From: Methylophilus sp. 5 | GTDB taxonomy: Bacteria; Pseudomonadota; Gammaproteobacteria; Burkholderiales; Methylophilaceae | Assembly (NCBI RefSeq): GCF_000515275.1 | Contig: NZ_KI911560.1 | Location: 2,294,001 to 2,358,000, forward strand | DNA length: 64,000 nt | Direction: 5' to 3' | Part shown: piece after piece, positions 18,608 through 28,769 of the stretch | Numbering within the stretch: position 1 is the stretch's first letter | Layout of the letters: each line of letters begins with the position of its first letter | Program-made: the position numbers and the translations under genes | Notes under the pieces: model-generated | What the model saw: only the letters and a program-made list of their open reading frames with translations | What the model was told of the DNA's origin: nothing | Databases searched by the model: none

Positions 18608-19971
18608 CCTCGGTCTGGGCGTTTATTGTCGCCATTGGCGTATTGGTCACGATTCATGAGTTTGGCCATTATCTGGCGGCGCGCAGTTGTGGCGTGCGTG
18701 TGCTCAAGTTTTCTATTGGCTTTGGTCAGCCAATATTCAAATATCAGGCTAATCCAAGTGCTACCGAATGGGTGTTGTCGTGGATTCCGCTGGGTGGTTA
18801 CGTCAAGATGCTGGATAGCCGCGAGACTGACGCCGCACTGGCAAGTCACTCTGCCGCAGACTGGTCGCAAGCCTTTGACCATCAAGTGATCGCGGCAAAA
18901 ATGTGGATTGTATTTGCCGGACCATTAGCCAACTTGTTGCTGGCGTTTGTCTGTTACTGGGGCTTGATTGCCCAAGGTGAGATTGGACTTAAACCCTATA
19001 TTGGCCCGGTTGAACAAGGCTCACTGGCGGCGACTGCCAAGTTACGTCAAGGTGACCTGATCGTTGCGCTGGATGGCAAGGCCGTTGGCACCTGGCAAGA
19101 AGCGCAATGGCAATTGCTCGAAAGCTGGATGGTGCATAAACCGGTGGCTGTGGTCACCAAAACGCCGCAGGGTGAAGTGCATCAGCATGTTTTGCCGCTT
19201 AACCAATTGGCTGGCGACCCGGATGGCGAAGTCATGCAAAAAACGGGTCTGGCCGTGTTGATGCCGGTGGTGCCTGCTGTGATTGGTGACATTATGGCCG
19301 ATTCAGTGGCGGAGCAAAGTGGTTTGCAAACTGGTGACCGTATTCTCAAGGTCAACCAGAAGCCGATTGCCGACTGGCAGCAGTTCGTCAAACAGGTGCG
19401 TGCTAGTCCGGCAAAGGCATTAAAAATAGACTATCAGCGTGGTGAGCAGCTGTTTCAGGTGAAGTTAGTGCCAGAAACGATACAGCAGGGCGGACAAAAA
19501 ATCGGGCGGTTGGGTGCAGCCGTGAATATGGAAGCCGTTGATTTAACGCCTTATCAGGTGATACGCCATTACAGTGCCTCACAGGCGGCACTGCGTGCCT
19601 TGGATAAAATGCAGGAAACCATTGCATTTACCCTGAAAATGCTAGGAAAAATGATTACCGGCCAAGCTTCGCTCAAGGCCATTAGTGGGCCAGTTAGCAT
19701 TGCAGATGCTGCGGGCGAATCTGCCGGGATGGGGCTCAAGCCTTACATCGGTTTTATTGCTTTGCTGAGTATCAGTATTGCCGTCATGAATCTGCTACCG
19801 ATTCCAGTATTGGATGGCGGTCATTTGTTGTATCATATGGCGGAATTGATACGAGGAGAACCATTACCTGACAAGGTGTTGGCGATTGGGCAGCGTCTGG
19901 GTTTAGGTATTTTAGGGGCATTGATGGTGATTGCGTTTTTTAATGACATCAATCGTTACCTGATAGGTTGA
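18604..19971 (+). CDS. rseP: Site-2 intramembrane metalloprotease RseP
   Basis: Cleaves anti-sigma factors and signal-peptide remnants within the inner membrane. The 455-residue protein has the zinc motif HEFGH at residues 18-22 in the first helix, two central PDZ domains (GPVEQGSLAATAKLRQGD and DSVAEQSGLQTGDRILKVN) and the second active-site motif NLLPIPVLDGGH in the C-terminal helices. Placed between dxr and bamA, the standard order, linking isoprenoid, envelope stress and outer-membrane assembly genes. Confidence 0.97.
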   Translation: MTSVWAFIVAIGVLVTIHEFGHYLAARSCGVRVLKFSIGFGQPIFKYQANPSATEWVLSWIPLGGYVKMLDSRETDAALASHSAADWSQAFDHQVIAAKMWIVFAGPLANLLLAFVCYWGLIAQGEIGLKPYIGPVEQGSLAATAKLRQGDLIVALDGKAVGTWQEAQWQLLESWMVHKPVAVVTKTPQGEVHQHVLPLNQLAGDPDGEVMQKTGLAVLMPVVPAVIGDIMADSVAEQSGLQTGDRILKVNQKPIADWQQFVKQVRASPAKALKIDYQRGEQLFQVKLVPETIQQGGQKIGRLGAAVNMEAVDLTPYQVIRHYSASQAALRALDKMQETIAFTLKMLGKMITGQASLKAISGPVSIADAAGESAGMGLKPYIGFIALLSISIAVMNLLPIPVLDGGHLLYHMAELIRGEPLPDKVLAIGQRLGLGILGALMVIAFFNDINRYLIG

Positions 19972-19982
19972 AAGCATAGTTA

Positions 19983-22304
19983 ATGAGAATAAAATCCAGT
20001 TCCAAATTGTGGTTGTGTTTGTTGGCGGGGGTCATGCACCTCAACGCTTATGCCGCAGAACCTTTTGTGATTACCGATATTCGTGTTGAAGGTTTGCAGC
20101 GCACCGAACCGGGAACCGTTTTTAACTACCTGCCGATGCAGGTAGGTGATGTGATGAGTGACGAAAAAGCAGCCCAGGCGATTAAATCCCTGTATGCGAC
20201 TGGCTTTTTCAAAGATGTCCGCATTGAAAATGAAGGCGATGTACTGGTTGTGACGGTACAAGAGCGTCCTTCTGTCACGCAGATTGACTTTAGCGGTAAC
20301 AAATCCTTTCAAACCGACAAAATCAAGGATGGTCTGAAACAGATCGGTATCGCCGAAGGCCAGATTTTTGATAAATCTCAACTGGATAGAGCTGAGCAGG
20401 AAATCAAGCGCCAATACCTGTCACAGGGCAAATACAGCGCCGAAGTGAAAGCGACCGCTAGCCCGCTGGAGCGTAACCGTGTGGCGATTCGGTTTGAAAT
20501 TACAGAAGGCCCGGCGGCTAAAATCCGCGACATCAATATTGTTGGCAACCATTTGTTTAAAACAGAGGATTTGCGCGCCAACTTTTTGCTTACTACACCC
20601 AACTGGATGAGTTGGTGGAATAAAGATGACCAGTATTCCAAGCAAAAACTGACCGCTGATCTGGAAGCATTGCGTTCGTTTTACATGAACCAGGGCTATC
20701 TGGAGTTTTCAATTGATTCGACACAGGTGTCGATCTCGCCGGACAAGCGTGATGTGTATATCAACATCAACCTGACCGAAGGTGAAAAATACAATATTAG
20801 CAAGACCAAACTGGCTGGGGACATGCTGTTGCCAGAAGAAGACTTGCGTAAGCTGATCAATATCCAGGATGGCGAAGTGTTTAGCCGTCAAAAGGTGACG
20901 GATGCCAGCAAAAACATGAATGACAAGCTGGGTGAAGAGGGCTATGCGTTTGCCAACGTGAACGCGGTGCCTGAAATTAACAAGCTGGAGCATACGGTTG
21001 CGTTTACGTTCTTTGTTGACCCTGGCCGTAAAGTTTACGTCAGACGCATTAATATACAAGGCAATACCCGTACGCGTGACTCAGTGGTTAGACGTGAAAT
21101 GCGTCAACTGGAATCAGCCTGGTATGCTGGCGACAAAATCAAGCGTTCTAAAGAGCGTATCCAGCGTTTAAACTTCTTTGATAGTGTTGAGCTTGAGACA
21201 CCGTCTCTGCCAGGCATCAATGACCAGGTCGATATGAACGTGACGGTGGCAGAAAAAGCCACCGGCAGCGTGCAGTTTGGTGCCGGTTTATCCAGTAGTG
21301 ACGGTGTGGTGCTTGGTTTTAATATTAACCAGCCTAACTTTTTAGGCACCGGTAACCGTGTGGCATTACAAGTGAATACCAGCAGCTACAACACTGTGTA
21401 TTCATTGTCTTATACCGACCCTTATTTCACGCCGGATGGTATCAGCCGCGGTTTCGATGTTTATCGCCGAGATGTGGATACCAGCCGCAGAAACTCCAGT
21501 ACATTAAACGTGGGTACTTATAACAGCCAGTCTTACGGTGTAGGGATGCGTTTTGGCATGCCGATGTCCGAAATGGACTTTATCAGTGCAGGCTTGACGC
21601 TGGACTTTACCGAGGTTGAGTTGTCTAGCAGCAGTCCGATTCAGTACCTGAATTTCTGCGGTAATAACAGTGGATGTAGTAGTAACTCCGTCGTATTTAA
21701 CGCCGGTTGGACTTACGATTCACGTGACAATATCCTGTTCCCGCGTCGTGGTGTATTGCAGCGTTTGTCTGGGGATGTCTCCATTCCAGGGCTGGATTTG
21801 CAATATTATAAAGTCAGCTATCAACATAGTTGGTACAAAGATTTAGGTAAAGACTTTACCCTGATGCTGAACGGCGAAGCTGGTTATGCTGACAGTTATG
21901 GCGGTAAAAACTATCCGTTCTTCAAGAACTTTTATGCCGGTGGCGTGAACAGTGTACGTGGCTTCCTCAACTCATCCCTGGGGCCGCGCCAAATCAACCC
22001 AAGCACCGGGTCAGACTTTGCCATCGGTGGTACTAAACGATTTGTGGGTAACGTAGAGTTGTTTATGCCTGTACCTTTTGTCTCGCAGTCTAACCAGTTC
22101 CGCTTGAGTGCATTTGTCGATGGTGGTGGTGTGTATGGTAAGGATGACTCGATTAACTCCGAGTACTTAAGATTTTCTACTGGTGTTGGCGTGACCTGGG
22201 TATCACCATTTGGCCCATTGAAACTGGTACTCGCCAAGCCACTGAACGACAAGAGCGGTGATGACACGCAAATGTTGCAATTCCAGTTTGGACAACAATT
22301 TTAA
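19983..22304 (+). CDS. bamA: Outer membrane protein assembly factor BamA
   Basis: Central subunit of the BAM complex that folds beta-barrel proteins into the outer membrane. The 773-residue precursor has a signal peptide ending at about AYA (residue 25), five POTRA domains (each opening like FVITDIRVEGLQRTEPG) and a C-terminal barrel with the loop-6 motif VRGF. The last residue is phenylalanine, the outer-membrane sorting signal. Eleven bases after rseP. Confidence 0.98.
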   Translation: MRIKSSSKLWLCLLAGVMHLNAYAAEPFVITDIRVEGLQRTEPGTVFNYLPMQVGDVMSDEKAAQAIKSLYATGFFKDVRIENEGDVLVVTVQERPSVTQIDFSGNKSFQTDKIKDGLKQIGIAEGQIFDKSQLDRAEQEIKRQYLSQGKYSAEVKATASPLERNRVAIRFEITEGPAAKIRDINIVGNHLFKTEDLRANFLLTTPNWMSWWNKDDQYSKQKLTADLEALRSFYMNQGYLEFSIDSTQVSISPDKRDVYININLTEGEKYNISKTKLAGDMLLPEEDLRKLINIQDGEVFSRQKVTDASKNMNDKLGEEGYAFANVNAVPEINKLEHTVAFTFFVDPGRKVYVRRINIQGNTRTRDSVVRREMRQLESAWYAGDKIKRSKERIQRLNFFDSVELETPSLPGINDQVDMNVTVAEKATGSVQFGAGLSSSDGVVLGFNINQPNFLGTGNRVALQVNTSSYNTVYSLSYTDPYFTPDGISRGFDVYRRDVDTSRRNSSTLNVGTYNSQSYGVGMRFGMPMSEMDFISAGLTLDFTEVELSSSSPIQYLNFCGNNSGCSSNSVVFNAGWTYDSRDNILFPRRGVLQRLSGDVSIPGLDLQYYKVSYQHSWYKDLGKDFTLMLNGEAGYADSYGGKNYPFFKNFYAGGVNSVRGFLNSSLGPRQINPSTGSDFAIGGTKRFVGNVELFMPVPFVSQSNQFRLSAFVDGGGVYGKDDSINSEYLRFSTGVGVTWVSPFGPLKLVLAKPLNDKSGDDTQMLQFQFGQQF

Positions 22305-22356
22305 TGGTTGAACAACATCAATTTGTAACACTGCAGGCACAGAAGGGAGTCATGGC

Positions 22357-22854
22357 ATGAGAAGTATTCTGGTAGGGTTGCTCGGCCTGTTGCTGTGCTG
22401 CGGCCAGGCGGCGGCGGTTGATTTCAAGGTTGGCTATGTGCAGGTAGATAAATTGTTGCAAGAGGCGCCGCAAACGGCTGAGACTGGCAAAAAACTTGAA
22501 AAAGAGTTTAGTCCGCGCTCACTAGAGCTGGAAAAATTGCAAAAACAGATTCGTGACCTGGAGTCGCAATTGGATCATGACCGCGCCAATATTGCGGAAG
22601 CAGACCGCCGTCAAAAAGAACGGCAGTTGAATAACCTGCGCCTTGAGTTTCAGAGCAAGCAACGCGAGTTGCGTGAAGATATTAACCTGCGTAAGAATGA
22701 AGAGCTTGCTTTGCTGCAGGAGCGCATTAACAAAGCCGTGCAAACGGTGTCTGAAGGTGAAGGCTACGATCTGGTGGTATACAGCGGTGTGGCGTTTGCC
22801 AGCAAGCGGATTGATATTACCGATAAAGTCCTTAAGTTGCTGGGTAAAAAATAG
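22357..22854 (+). CDS. skp: Periplasmic chaperone Skp/OmpH
   Basis: Trimeric periplasmic holdase for unfolded outer-membrane proteins. The 165-residue precursor has a signal peptide ending AAAVDF and the core VGYVQVDKLLQEAPQTA, followed by a long charged coiled coil (about 45-125) forming the tentacles and the C-terminal return strand YDLVVYSGVAFAS. Located between bamA and lpxD, as usual. Confidence 0.95.
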   Translation: MRSILVGLLGLLLCCGQAAAVDFKVGYVQVDKLLQEAPQTAETGKKLEKEFSPRSLELEKLQKQIRDLESQLDHDRANIAEADRRQKERQLNNLRLEFQSKQRELREDINLRKNEELALLQERINKAVQTVSEGEGYDLVVYSGVAFASKRIDITDKVLKLLGKK

Positions 22855-22899
22855 CCTGCAATCATCGTTCTCAAGTTATTCTCAAGGGTAGTACTTCTT

Positions 22900-23952
22900 A
22901 TGGCGCAACACTTTACATTACAAGAGATTGTTGCGTCTCTGGGTGGGCAGGTAGACGTTGGTGCACATGCGGCACCGCTAAACGTGACTCGCATGGCCTC
23001 TTTGGCACAAGCACAATCTGATGCCATCGCTTTTTTTAATGACACCAAATACACCCAGTCATTGCAAGCCACTCAAGCAGCCGCGGTTATTTTAAGGGCA
23101 GAGCACCGTCATTTGACTGCCTTGCCTTGCATTGTGACAGACAACCCGTATGCCTATTTTGCCAAGCTGTCGGCCCTTATGAATCCGCCGCGGGTCTACC
23201 TTGACCAGATTCATCCTTCAGCCGTGATTGGTAATGATGGGCAGTTTGCCAATGCGATCACGATTGATGCACTGGCCCATGTGGGTCACCGTGTGACCTT
23301 GGGCGAGGGCGTGCGCATTGGTGCAGGCTGTGTGGTTGAGGATGATGTCACCCTGGGTGCGCATACCGTGCTGGAGCCACGCGTGGTGGTTAAGCATGGC
23401 AGTGTGATTGGCAGTCATTGCCATTTATTTTCGGGCTGCGTGATTGGTAACGATGGTTTTGGTTATGCAGAAGAGCAGGGGCAATGGGTTAAAATACCGC
23501 AAATCGGGCGGGTTGTGATTGGTGACCATGTCGATATCGGCGCCAATACCACGGTTGACCGTGGCGCGCTGGATGATACCGTGATTGCAGACGGTGTGAA
23601 GTTGGACAATTTGATACAGGTCGCCCATAATGTTCGTATTGGCGCGCATACTGTGATTGCGGGCTGCGTTGGCATTGCCGGCAGTGCTGTGATTGGTGCG
23701 CACTGCAAAATTGGCGGGGCAGCCATGATCTTGGGGCACTTACACATTGTCGATGGTGTGACCATCTCGCCTGGCTCCATGATTATGCGTTCGATACAGC
23801 AAGCAGGTACTTATACTGCGCTGATGCCGTTTCAAAAACACGAAGACTGGCTGCGGACGGCCGCAAATATCCGCCATTTAGAACAACACAACCTCAAGCT
23901 GAAGCAGCTTGAGCAAGCAATAAGCAACATACAAAAACATTCGGAAGATTGA
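22900..23952 (+). CDS. lpxD: UDP-3-O-(3-hydroxyacyl)glucosamine N-acyltransferase
   Basis: Third step of lipid A synthesis. The 350-residue protein has the N-terminal uridine-binding domain, a left-handed beta-helix made of hexapeptide repeats (about residues 100-300; for example [20 protein letters not shown]) with the catalytic His in [22 protein letters not shown], and a C-terminal helix. It ends just before the fabZ start. Confidence 0.97.
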   Translation: MAQHFTLQEIVASLGGQVDVGAHAAPLNVTRMASLAQAQSDAIAFFNDTKYTQSLQATQAAAVILRAEHRHLTALPCIVTDNPYAYFAKLSALMNPPRVYLDQIHPSAVIGNDGQFANAITIDALAHVGHRVTLGEGVRIGAGCVVEDDVTLGAHTVLEPRVVVKHGSVIGSHCHLFSGCVIGNDGFGYAEEQGQWVKIPQIGRVVIGDHVDIGANTTVDRGALDDTVIADGVKLDNLIQVAHNVRIGAHTVIAGCVGIAGSAVIGAHCKIGGAAMILGHLHIVDGVTISPGSMIMRSIQQAGTYTALMPFQKHEDWLRTAANIRHLEQHNLKLKQLEQAISNIQKHSED

Positions 23953-23960
23953 GAGAATTT

Positions 23961-24425
23961 ATGGCTGAAAACACAATGAATAGCATGGATATTCATGAGA
24001 TTTTGGAACACCTGCCGCACCGCTATCCATTTGTACTGGTTGACCGTGTGTTATCCATGGAGCTGGGTAAAGAGATTACCGCTGTTAAAAACGTTTCGGT
24101 GAACGAGCCTTATTTTCCTGGCCACTTTCCATACCATCCAGTCATGCCAGGTGTATTGATTGTAGAAGCCATGGCGCAAGCCGCAGCTTTACTCTCATTT
24201 AAAACGATGGGCACCAAGCCAACCAATGACTCGGTGTACTACTTTGCCGGTATCGACAATGTGCGCTTTAAAAAACCGGTGTCACCTGGCGACCAGATTA
24301 TTCTGCATGTGAAGATTGACCGCATTCTGAAAGGCATCTGGAAATACAACGCAGTTGCCAAAGTAGGCGACGAAGTTGTGGCAGAAGCCAATATGATGTG
24401 TATCTTAAAAGCCATTGAAAAATAA
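23961..24425 (+). CDS. fabZ: 3-hydroxyacyl-ACP dehydratase FabZ
   Basis: Dehydrates 3-hydroxyacyl-ACP during fatty acid elongation and so balances phospholipid against lipid A, which draws on the same pool. 154 residues with [16 protein letters not shown] and the active-site helix [20 protein letters not shown] (catalytic His and Glu). I choose the ATG at 23961, with GAGAGA upstream, over a TTG at 23949 inside the end of lpxD. Confidence 0.97.
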   Translation: MAENTMNSMDIHEILEHLPHRYPFVLVDRVLSMELGKEITAVKNVSVNEPYFPGHFPYHPVMPGVLIVEAMAQAAALLSFKTMGTKPTNDSVYYFAGIDNVRFKKPVSPGDQIILHVKIDRILKGIWKYNAVAKVGDEVVAEANMMCILKAIEK

Positions 24426-24468
24426 CTACTGACTAGCGTGTCCTGAAAGACACCTGGGACACCCAAAC

Positions 24469-25248
24469 ATGCAAAGCCTGATTCATCCTACCGCAATCAT
24501 AGACCCTAAAGCCGAGCTGGATAGCTCGGTAGAAGTAGGCCCTTATACCACTATTGGCGCTGGTGTGCGCATTGATGCAGGCACGACAATTGGCCCGCAT
24601 GTGGTGATTGAAGGGCCGACGACCATCGGCAAGCACAACGAGATTTTTCAGTTTTCTTCGCTGGGTGCCAAGCCGCAGGACAAAAAATTTAAAGATGAAC
24701 CAACGTTGCTGGAAATCGGCGACCACAATACCATCCGTGAGTTTTGTACCTTTAACCGTGGCACCGTGCAAGATAAAGGCACCACTAAAATTGGCAACCA
24801 TAACTGGATCATGGCCTATGTGCATATCGCCCATGATTGCATTGTCGGTAATCACACCATCATGGCGAATAATTCATCGCTGGCTGGGCACGTGACTATT
24901 TACGATCATGCCATTTTGGGAGGCTTCACGCTGATTCACCAGTTTTGCCAGATTGGCGAACATATCATTACGGCGGTTGGTTCTGTGGTATTTAAAGACA
25001 TTCCGCCTTATGTGACTGCTGCAGGCTACGACGCCGAGCCGCATGGCATCAATGCAGAAGGTCTCAAACGTCGTGGTTATAGTGCTGAGACCATACAGCA
25101 AATCAAACGCGCCTATAAGGTGCTGTACCGCCAGGGCCTGTCGTTTGAAGAAGCCAAACTTGCTTTGGCCGAAATGGAAAAATCTTGCCCGGAAATTGGC
25201 TTGATGACCCGTTTTCTCGCGCAAACCACGCGCGGCATTGTGCGTTAA
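24469..25248 (+). CDS. lpxA: UDP-N-acetylglucosamine acyltransferase
   Basis: First step of lipid A synthesis, adding the 3-hydroxyacyl chain to UDP-GlcNAc. The 259-residue protein starts [19 protein letters not shown] and is a hexapeptide beta-helix, with the catalytic His in the [17 protein letters not shown] coil and a helical C-terminal domain (ECGLKRR-type region [21 protein letters not shown]). Follows fabZ by 43 bases. Confidence 0.98.
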   Translation: MQSLIHPTAIIDPKAELDSSVEVGPYTTIGAGVRIDAGTTIGPHVVIEGPTTIGKHNEIFQFSSLGAKPQDKKFKDEPTLLEIGDHNTIREFCTFNRGTVQDKGTTKIGNHNWIMAYVHIAHDCIVGNHTIMANNSSLAGHVTIYDHAILGGFTLIHQFCQIGEHIITAVGSVVFKDIPPYVTAAGYDAEPHGINAEGLKRRGYSAETIQQIKRAYKVLYRQGLSFEEAKLALAEMEKSCPEIGLMTRFLAQTTRGIVR

Positions 25249-25260
25249 TTCAAAGATACT

Positions 25261-26424
25261 ATGGCTAAGATTGCAATGGTGGCGGGAGAGGCCTCGGGAG
25301 ACTTGCTGGGCTATCACCTCATTCAGGAGCTGAAGTCACTACAGCCTGAGGTTGAGATTTTTGGTATTGCTGGCCCTAAAATGATGGGCTTGGGTGCTCA
25401 GTCATTGTTCCCGATAGAGCGGCTGTCCGTGCGTGGTTATCTTGAGGTGCTCAGGCATTTGTGGGGCTTGTTAAAGCTGCGCAAGCAGCTTTATAAACAC
25501 ATCCTTAAAGAGCAACCTGACGTCTTTATAGGCATTGATGCGCCAGATTTTAATTTTTGGCTAGAACGTAAACTCAAAGCCAAAGGGATTCCGACGATTC
25601 ATTACGTCAGCCCTTCCATCTGGGCCTGGCGTCCTAACCGAATTCATAAAATTAAACGCGCGGTGTCTCACATGCTGGCGCTGTTTCCATTTGAGCCTTC
25701 GCTTTATCAGCAAGTTGGCGTGCCTGTGACTTATATCGGTCATCCTTTGGCCGATGCGTTGCCGATGGAGCCCGATGTTGGCCTAGCCCGAGAAAAACTC
25801 AAATTGAAAAAAAATCAGGTGGTGATTGCCATGTTGCCTGGCAGTCGTCAGTCAGAAGTGGCGTTTCATGCAGAGCTACTGCTCGAAACTGCGATTGTAT
25901 TTGACCGCCTGATGCGCGAAAACGGGCAACAAGTGCAGTTTCTGGTGCCGCTGGTCACGCGCGAAACACGTGATATTTTTACCAGTGCCTGGCATCAGCT
26001 CTTAACGCAAAAACCTGATACCACCATAGACCTGCAAATCATGTTTGGGCATGCCCATGATGCCATGACCGCGGCAGATGCCGTGTTAGTCGCATCTGGC
26101 ACGGCAACGCTTGAGGCCGCCTTGCTTAAAAAACCGATGGTGATCACTTACAAAATGTCTAACATGAGCTGGCGCTTACTTAAACGCATGCGCTTGCAAC
26201 CTTATGTTGGTTTGCCTAACATTTTGGCCGGCGAGTTTATTGTGCCCGAGCTACTGCAAAAAGAAGCGACGCCTGAGCAAGTGGCACAAACGCTATACAA
26301 TTTGCTGGCAGATAAAACCGGCCTGGCCATCTTGCAAGAAAAATACCGCCACATTCATGCCCAGCTCAAACAAAACAGCGCGAAAAAAGCCGCCGCTGTG
26401 GTCAAGCAGTTTTTACAGGCCTAA
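25261..26424 (+). CDS. lpxB: Lipid-A-disaccharide synthase
   Basis: GT19 glycosyltransferase joining UDP-diacylglucosamine and lipid X to the lipid A disaccharide. The 387-residue protein has [17 protein letters not shown] at the N-terminus, [21 protein letters not shown] in the middle, LPGSRQSEV, and the C-terminal [21 protein letters not shown]. Its stop overlaps the rnhB start by one base, so the two are translationally coupled. Confidence 0.98.
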   Translation: MAKIAMVAGEASGDLLGYHLIQELKSLQPEVEIFGIAGPKMMGLGAQSLFPIERLSVRGYLEVLRHLWGLLKLRKQLYKHILKEQPDVFIGIDAPDFNFWLERKLKAKGIPTIHYVSPSIWAWRPNRIHKIKRAVSHMLALFPFEPSLYQQVGVPVTYIGHPLADALPMEPDVGLAREKLKLKKNQVVIAMLPGSRQSEVAFHAELLLETAIVFDRLMRENGQQVQFLVPLVTRETRDIFTSAWHQLLTQKPDTTIDLQIMFGHAHDAMTAADAVLVASGTATLEAALLKKPMVITYKMSNMSWRLLKRMRLQPYVGLPNILAGEFIVPELLQKEATPEQVAQTLYNLLADKTGLAILQEKYRHIHAQLKQNSAKKAAAVVKQFLQA

Positions 26425-27005
26425 TGCATATGCAACGATTGTGCGGCATTGATGAAGCGGGCAGGGGGCCATTGGCTGGCGCAGTCTATGCCGGTGCAGT
26501 CATCCTGAATCCGGCGCGCCCTATTAGTGGCCTGGCCGACTCAAAAAAACTGTCCGAAGCCAAACGAGATGCGCTGGCAATTGAAATCAAGGCACACGCC
26601 TTGGCATGGGGCATTGCCAGCGTCAGCGCACAAGAAATCGACCAGATTAATATCTTGCAAGCCAGCTTGCTTGCCATGCAGCGTGCTTACCAAGCCATGC
26701 TTGAGCAGTTTGGTGTGCATGCAACCTTAATCCAGGTCGATGGTAACCGCACGCCAACCTTTGAGTTACCTTGTGAAGCCATTGTAAAAGGCGACAGCAA
26801 AGTGGCTGAAATCTCTGCAGCGTCCATCCTCGCTAAAACCGCCAGAGATGCCTCCTTGCTGGTATTAGATGCACAGTATCCGCAATATGGCTTTGCACAG
26901 CACAAAGGTTACCCCACCGCGCTACACCTGGCGCGCTTGGCAGAGCATGGCATCACGCCTGAGCATAGACGCAGCTATGGGCCAGTTAAAAAGCTGATTC
27001 TTTAA
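26424..27005 (+). CDS. rnhB: Ribonuclease HII
   Basis: Removes ribonucleotides misincorporated into DNA by cutting at RNA-DNA junctions. The 193-residue protein has [21 protein letters not shown] with the catalytic Asp-Glu pair, the third acidic residue in [17 protein letters not shown], and the C-terminal HKGYPTALH motif. Last gene of the long lipid A cluster; a very long perfect inverted repeat terminates it. Confidence 0.97.
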   Translation: MHMQRLCGIDEAGRGPLAGAVYAGAVILNPARPISGLADSKKLSEAKRDALAIEIKAHALAWGIASVSAQEIDQINILQASLLAMQRAYQAMLEQFGVHATLIQVDGNRTPTFELPCEAIVKGDSKVAEISAASILAKTARDASLLVLDAQYPQYGFAQHKGYPTALHLARLAEHGITPEHRRSYGPVKKLIL

Positions 27006-27025
27006 ACTGCATACAACAGCAATAA

Positions 27026-27070
27026 GCAGACATTAAAAAGCCGCTCATTGAGCGGCTTTTTAATGTCTGC
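27026..27070. terminator. Bidirectional terminator with 21-bp perfect arms
   Basis: Arms 27026-27046 and 27050-27070 are perfect reverse complements separated by only ATT. The core AAAAAGCCGCTC/GAGCGGCTTTTT is a standard bidirectional terminator between convergent rnhB and fdxA, but the symmetry extends another nine bases on each side. Confidence 0.92.
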
Positions 27071-27083
27071 TTTAATTGGTGAC

Positions 27084-27407
27084 TTATTCAACCAGCAACT
27101 CAGTTTTGCCTGTTTTGCCATTCATGGCATCTGCATCTGGCAGCGGGTCTTTACGTGCCGTGATGGTGGGCCATACGGTTGAAAGGCGGGCGTTGAGGGC
27201 GATAAAGTGCTGTTGATCAGCTGGTACGTCGTCTTCAGAGAAAATGGCTTCTGCAGGGCACTCAGCAACGCACAGGGTGCAGTCAATGCACTCGTCAGGG
27301 TTAATGGCCAGAAAGTTAGGGCCTTCAACAAAGCAATCTACCGGGCATACATCAACGCAGTCGGTGAATTTGCACTGAATACAATTTTCGGTTACTACAT
27401 AAGTCAT
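27084..27407 (-). CDS. fdxA: 7Fe ferredoxin (FdxA type)
   Basis: Small electron carrier with one [3Fe-4S] and one [4Fe-4S] cluster. Of 107 residues, cysteines 9, 17, 21, 25 and 40, 43, 46, 50 fit the Azotobacter ferredoxin I pattern ([19 protein letters not shown] and [14 protein letters not shown]), with the long C-terminal tail of this type. It follows cysN on the same strand by 86 bases. Since no flavoprotein sulfite reductase subunit lies in the cluster, it is a candidate electron donor for CysI; that is inference from position. Confidence 0.93.
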   Translation of the reverse strand: MTYVVTENCIQCKFTDCVDVCPVDCFVEGPNFLAINPDECIDCTLCVAECPAEAIFSEDDVPADQQHFIALNARLSTVWPTITARKDPLPDADAMNGKTGKTELLVE

Positions 27408-27493
27408 GTTTTAAATCCTTTGTGGGCTTTTTGAGCCAAAACGATATTTTATTGCAATTTAATCAAATTGACGATGCATGGCTTTGTGCCTGA

Positions 27494-28768
27494 TCAAACA
27501 ATCATGCCAGCGCCAACGGTGTTGTTGCTGCTTTCGTCAATGACGATAAAAGCCCCTGTGGCGCGGTTTTTGTCGTAGCTGTCAACCATCAGTGGTTGCG
27601 CCAGTTTAAAGGTGACGCGCGCGATATCATTCATTTTGAGGTCGGCTGTTGCTTGTTGCTCTAAGGTATTCACATCCACTTTGTATTGAATGCTGCCAAT
27701 TTTGGCTTTAGATTCACGCGTGGTGTGGCGCACGATATAAGTACGGGCCGGGGAGAGCGGTGTCTCGGACAGCCAGCATACATGCGCTTCAATTTGCTTG
27801 ACTGCTTCTGGCGCTTCACTGGTTTTAACGATCATGTCACCGCGTGAGGTGTCAATTTCGTCTTCTAGCAATAGCGTGATGCTTTGCTCTGTTTGCGCAC
27901 TTTGCAGTTGCTCGCTGCCGAGTTGAATCGCTTTTACTTTTGACTGATAGCCATTTGGCAACACCGTGACGGCATCACCCACGGCAATTGAGCCAGACTC
28001 AACGCGGCCCATAAAGCCACGGAAGTCATGCAACTCTGGATTGGCAGAGTCATGTGGACGGCAGACAAATTGCACTGGGAAGCGGAAGGCCTCAGCCTGA
28101 TCGCTGTGGGCAGCAGGCGCGGCTTCCAGAATATCGAGCAAGGTTTCGCCCTGATACCAGTTCATGTTGTCCAGGCGATCTACCAGCATGTCGCCATTGA
28201 GCGCAGACATGGGCATGAATTTGATGTCGCGCGCTTGCGCCAGGCCAATTTCGCTGGCAAAAGCGATGTAGTCTGCTTTAATTTTTTCATAAGTGGCCTG
28301 GTCATAGTTCACCAGATCCATCTTGTTCACGGCGACCACGATATGCGGAATCCCAACCAGATGCGCCAGATAGCTGTGGCGGCGTGTTTGCGTCAACACG
28401 CCTTTACGCGCATCAATCAGGATGATCGCCAGGTTAGCGGTTGAGGCCGCAGTCACCATATTGCGTGTGTATTGCTCATGGCCAGGCGCATCGGCAATGA
28501 TGTATTTACGGGTGCCGGTGCTAAAGTAGCGGTAGGCCACGTCGATGGTAATGCCTTGTTCGCGTTCAGCTTGCAGGCCGTCGGTTAGCAGTGACAAGTC
28601 GACTGCTTCCATGCCGCGCTTTTGTGAGGTGCGCGCAATATTGTTCAGCGTATCGGCCAAAATGGTTTTGGTGTCATACAGCAAGCGGCCAATTAAGGTA
28701 CTTTTGCCATCATCCACGCTGCCGCAGGTCATAAAGCGCAGCAAAGAGTCGTTATGTTGAGTTGTCAT
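27494..28768 (-). CDS. cysN: Sulfate adenylyltransferase subunit 1 (GTPase)
   Basis: GTPase subunit of ATP sulfurylase; GTP hydrolysis drives formation of adenylyl sulfate with CysD. The 424-residue protein has G1 GSVDDGKSTLIGRLLYD, REQGITIDVAYRYF, G3 DAPGHEQY and G4 NKMD, then EF-Tu-like beta-barrel domains. There is no fused APS kinase domain, which fits the APS-reducing type of CysH in the same cluster. One base separates it from cysD. Confidence 0.96.
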   Translation of the reverse strand: MTTQHNDSLLRFMTCGSVDDGKSTLIGRLLYDTKTILADTLNNIARTSQKRGMEAVDLSLLTDGLQAEREQGITIDVAYRYFSTGTRKYIIADAPGHEQYTRNMVTAASTANLAIILIDARKGVLTQTRRHSYLAHLVGIPHIVVAVNKMDLVNYDQATYEKIKADYIAFASEIGLAQARDIKFMPMSALNGDMLVDRLDNMNWYQGETLLDILEAAPAAHSDQAEAFRFPVQFVCRPHDSANPELHDFRGFMGRVESGSIAVGDAVTVLPNGYQSKVKAIQLGSEQLQSAQTEQSITLLLEDEIDTSRGDMIVKTSEAPEAVKQIEAHVCWLSETPLSPARTYIVRHTTRESKAKIGSIQYKVDVNTLEQQATADLKMNDIARVTFKLAQPLMVDSYDKNRATGAFIVIDESSNNTVGAGMIV

Positions 28769-28769
28769 A

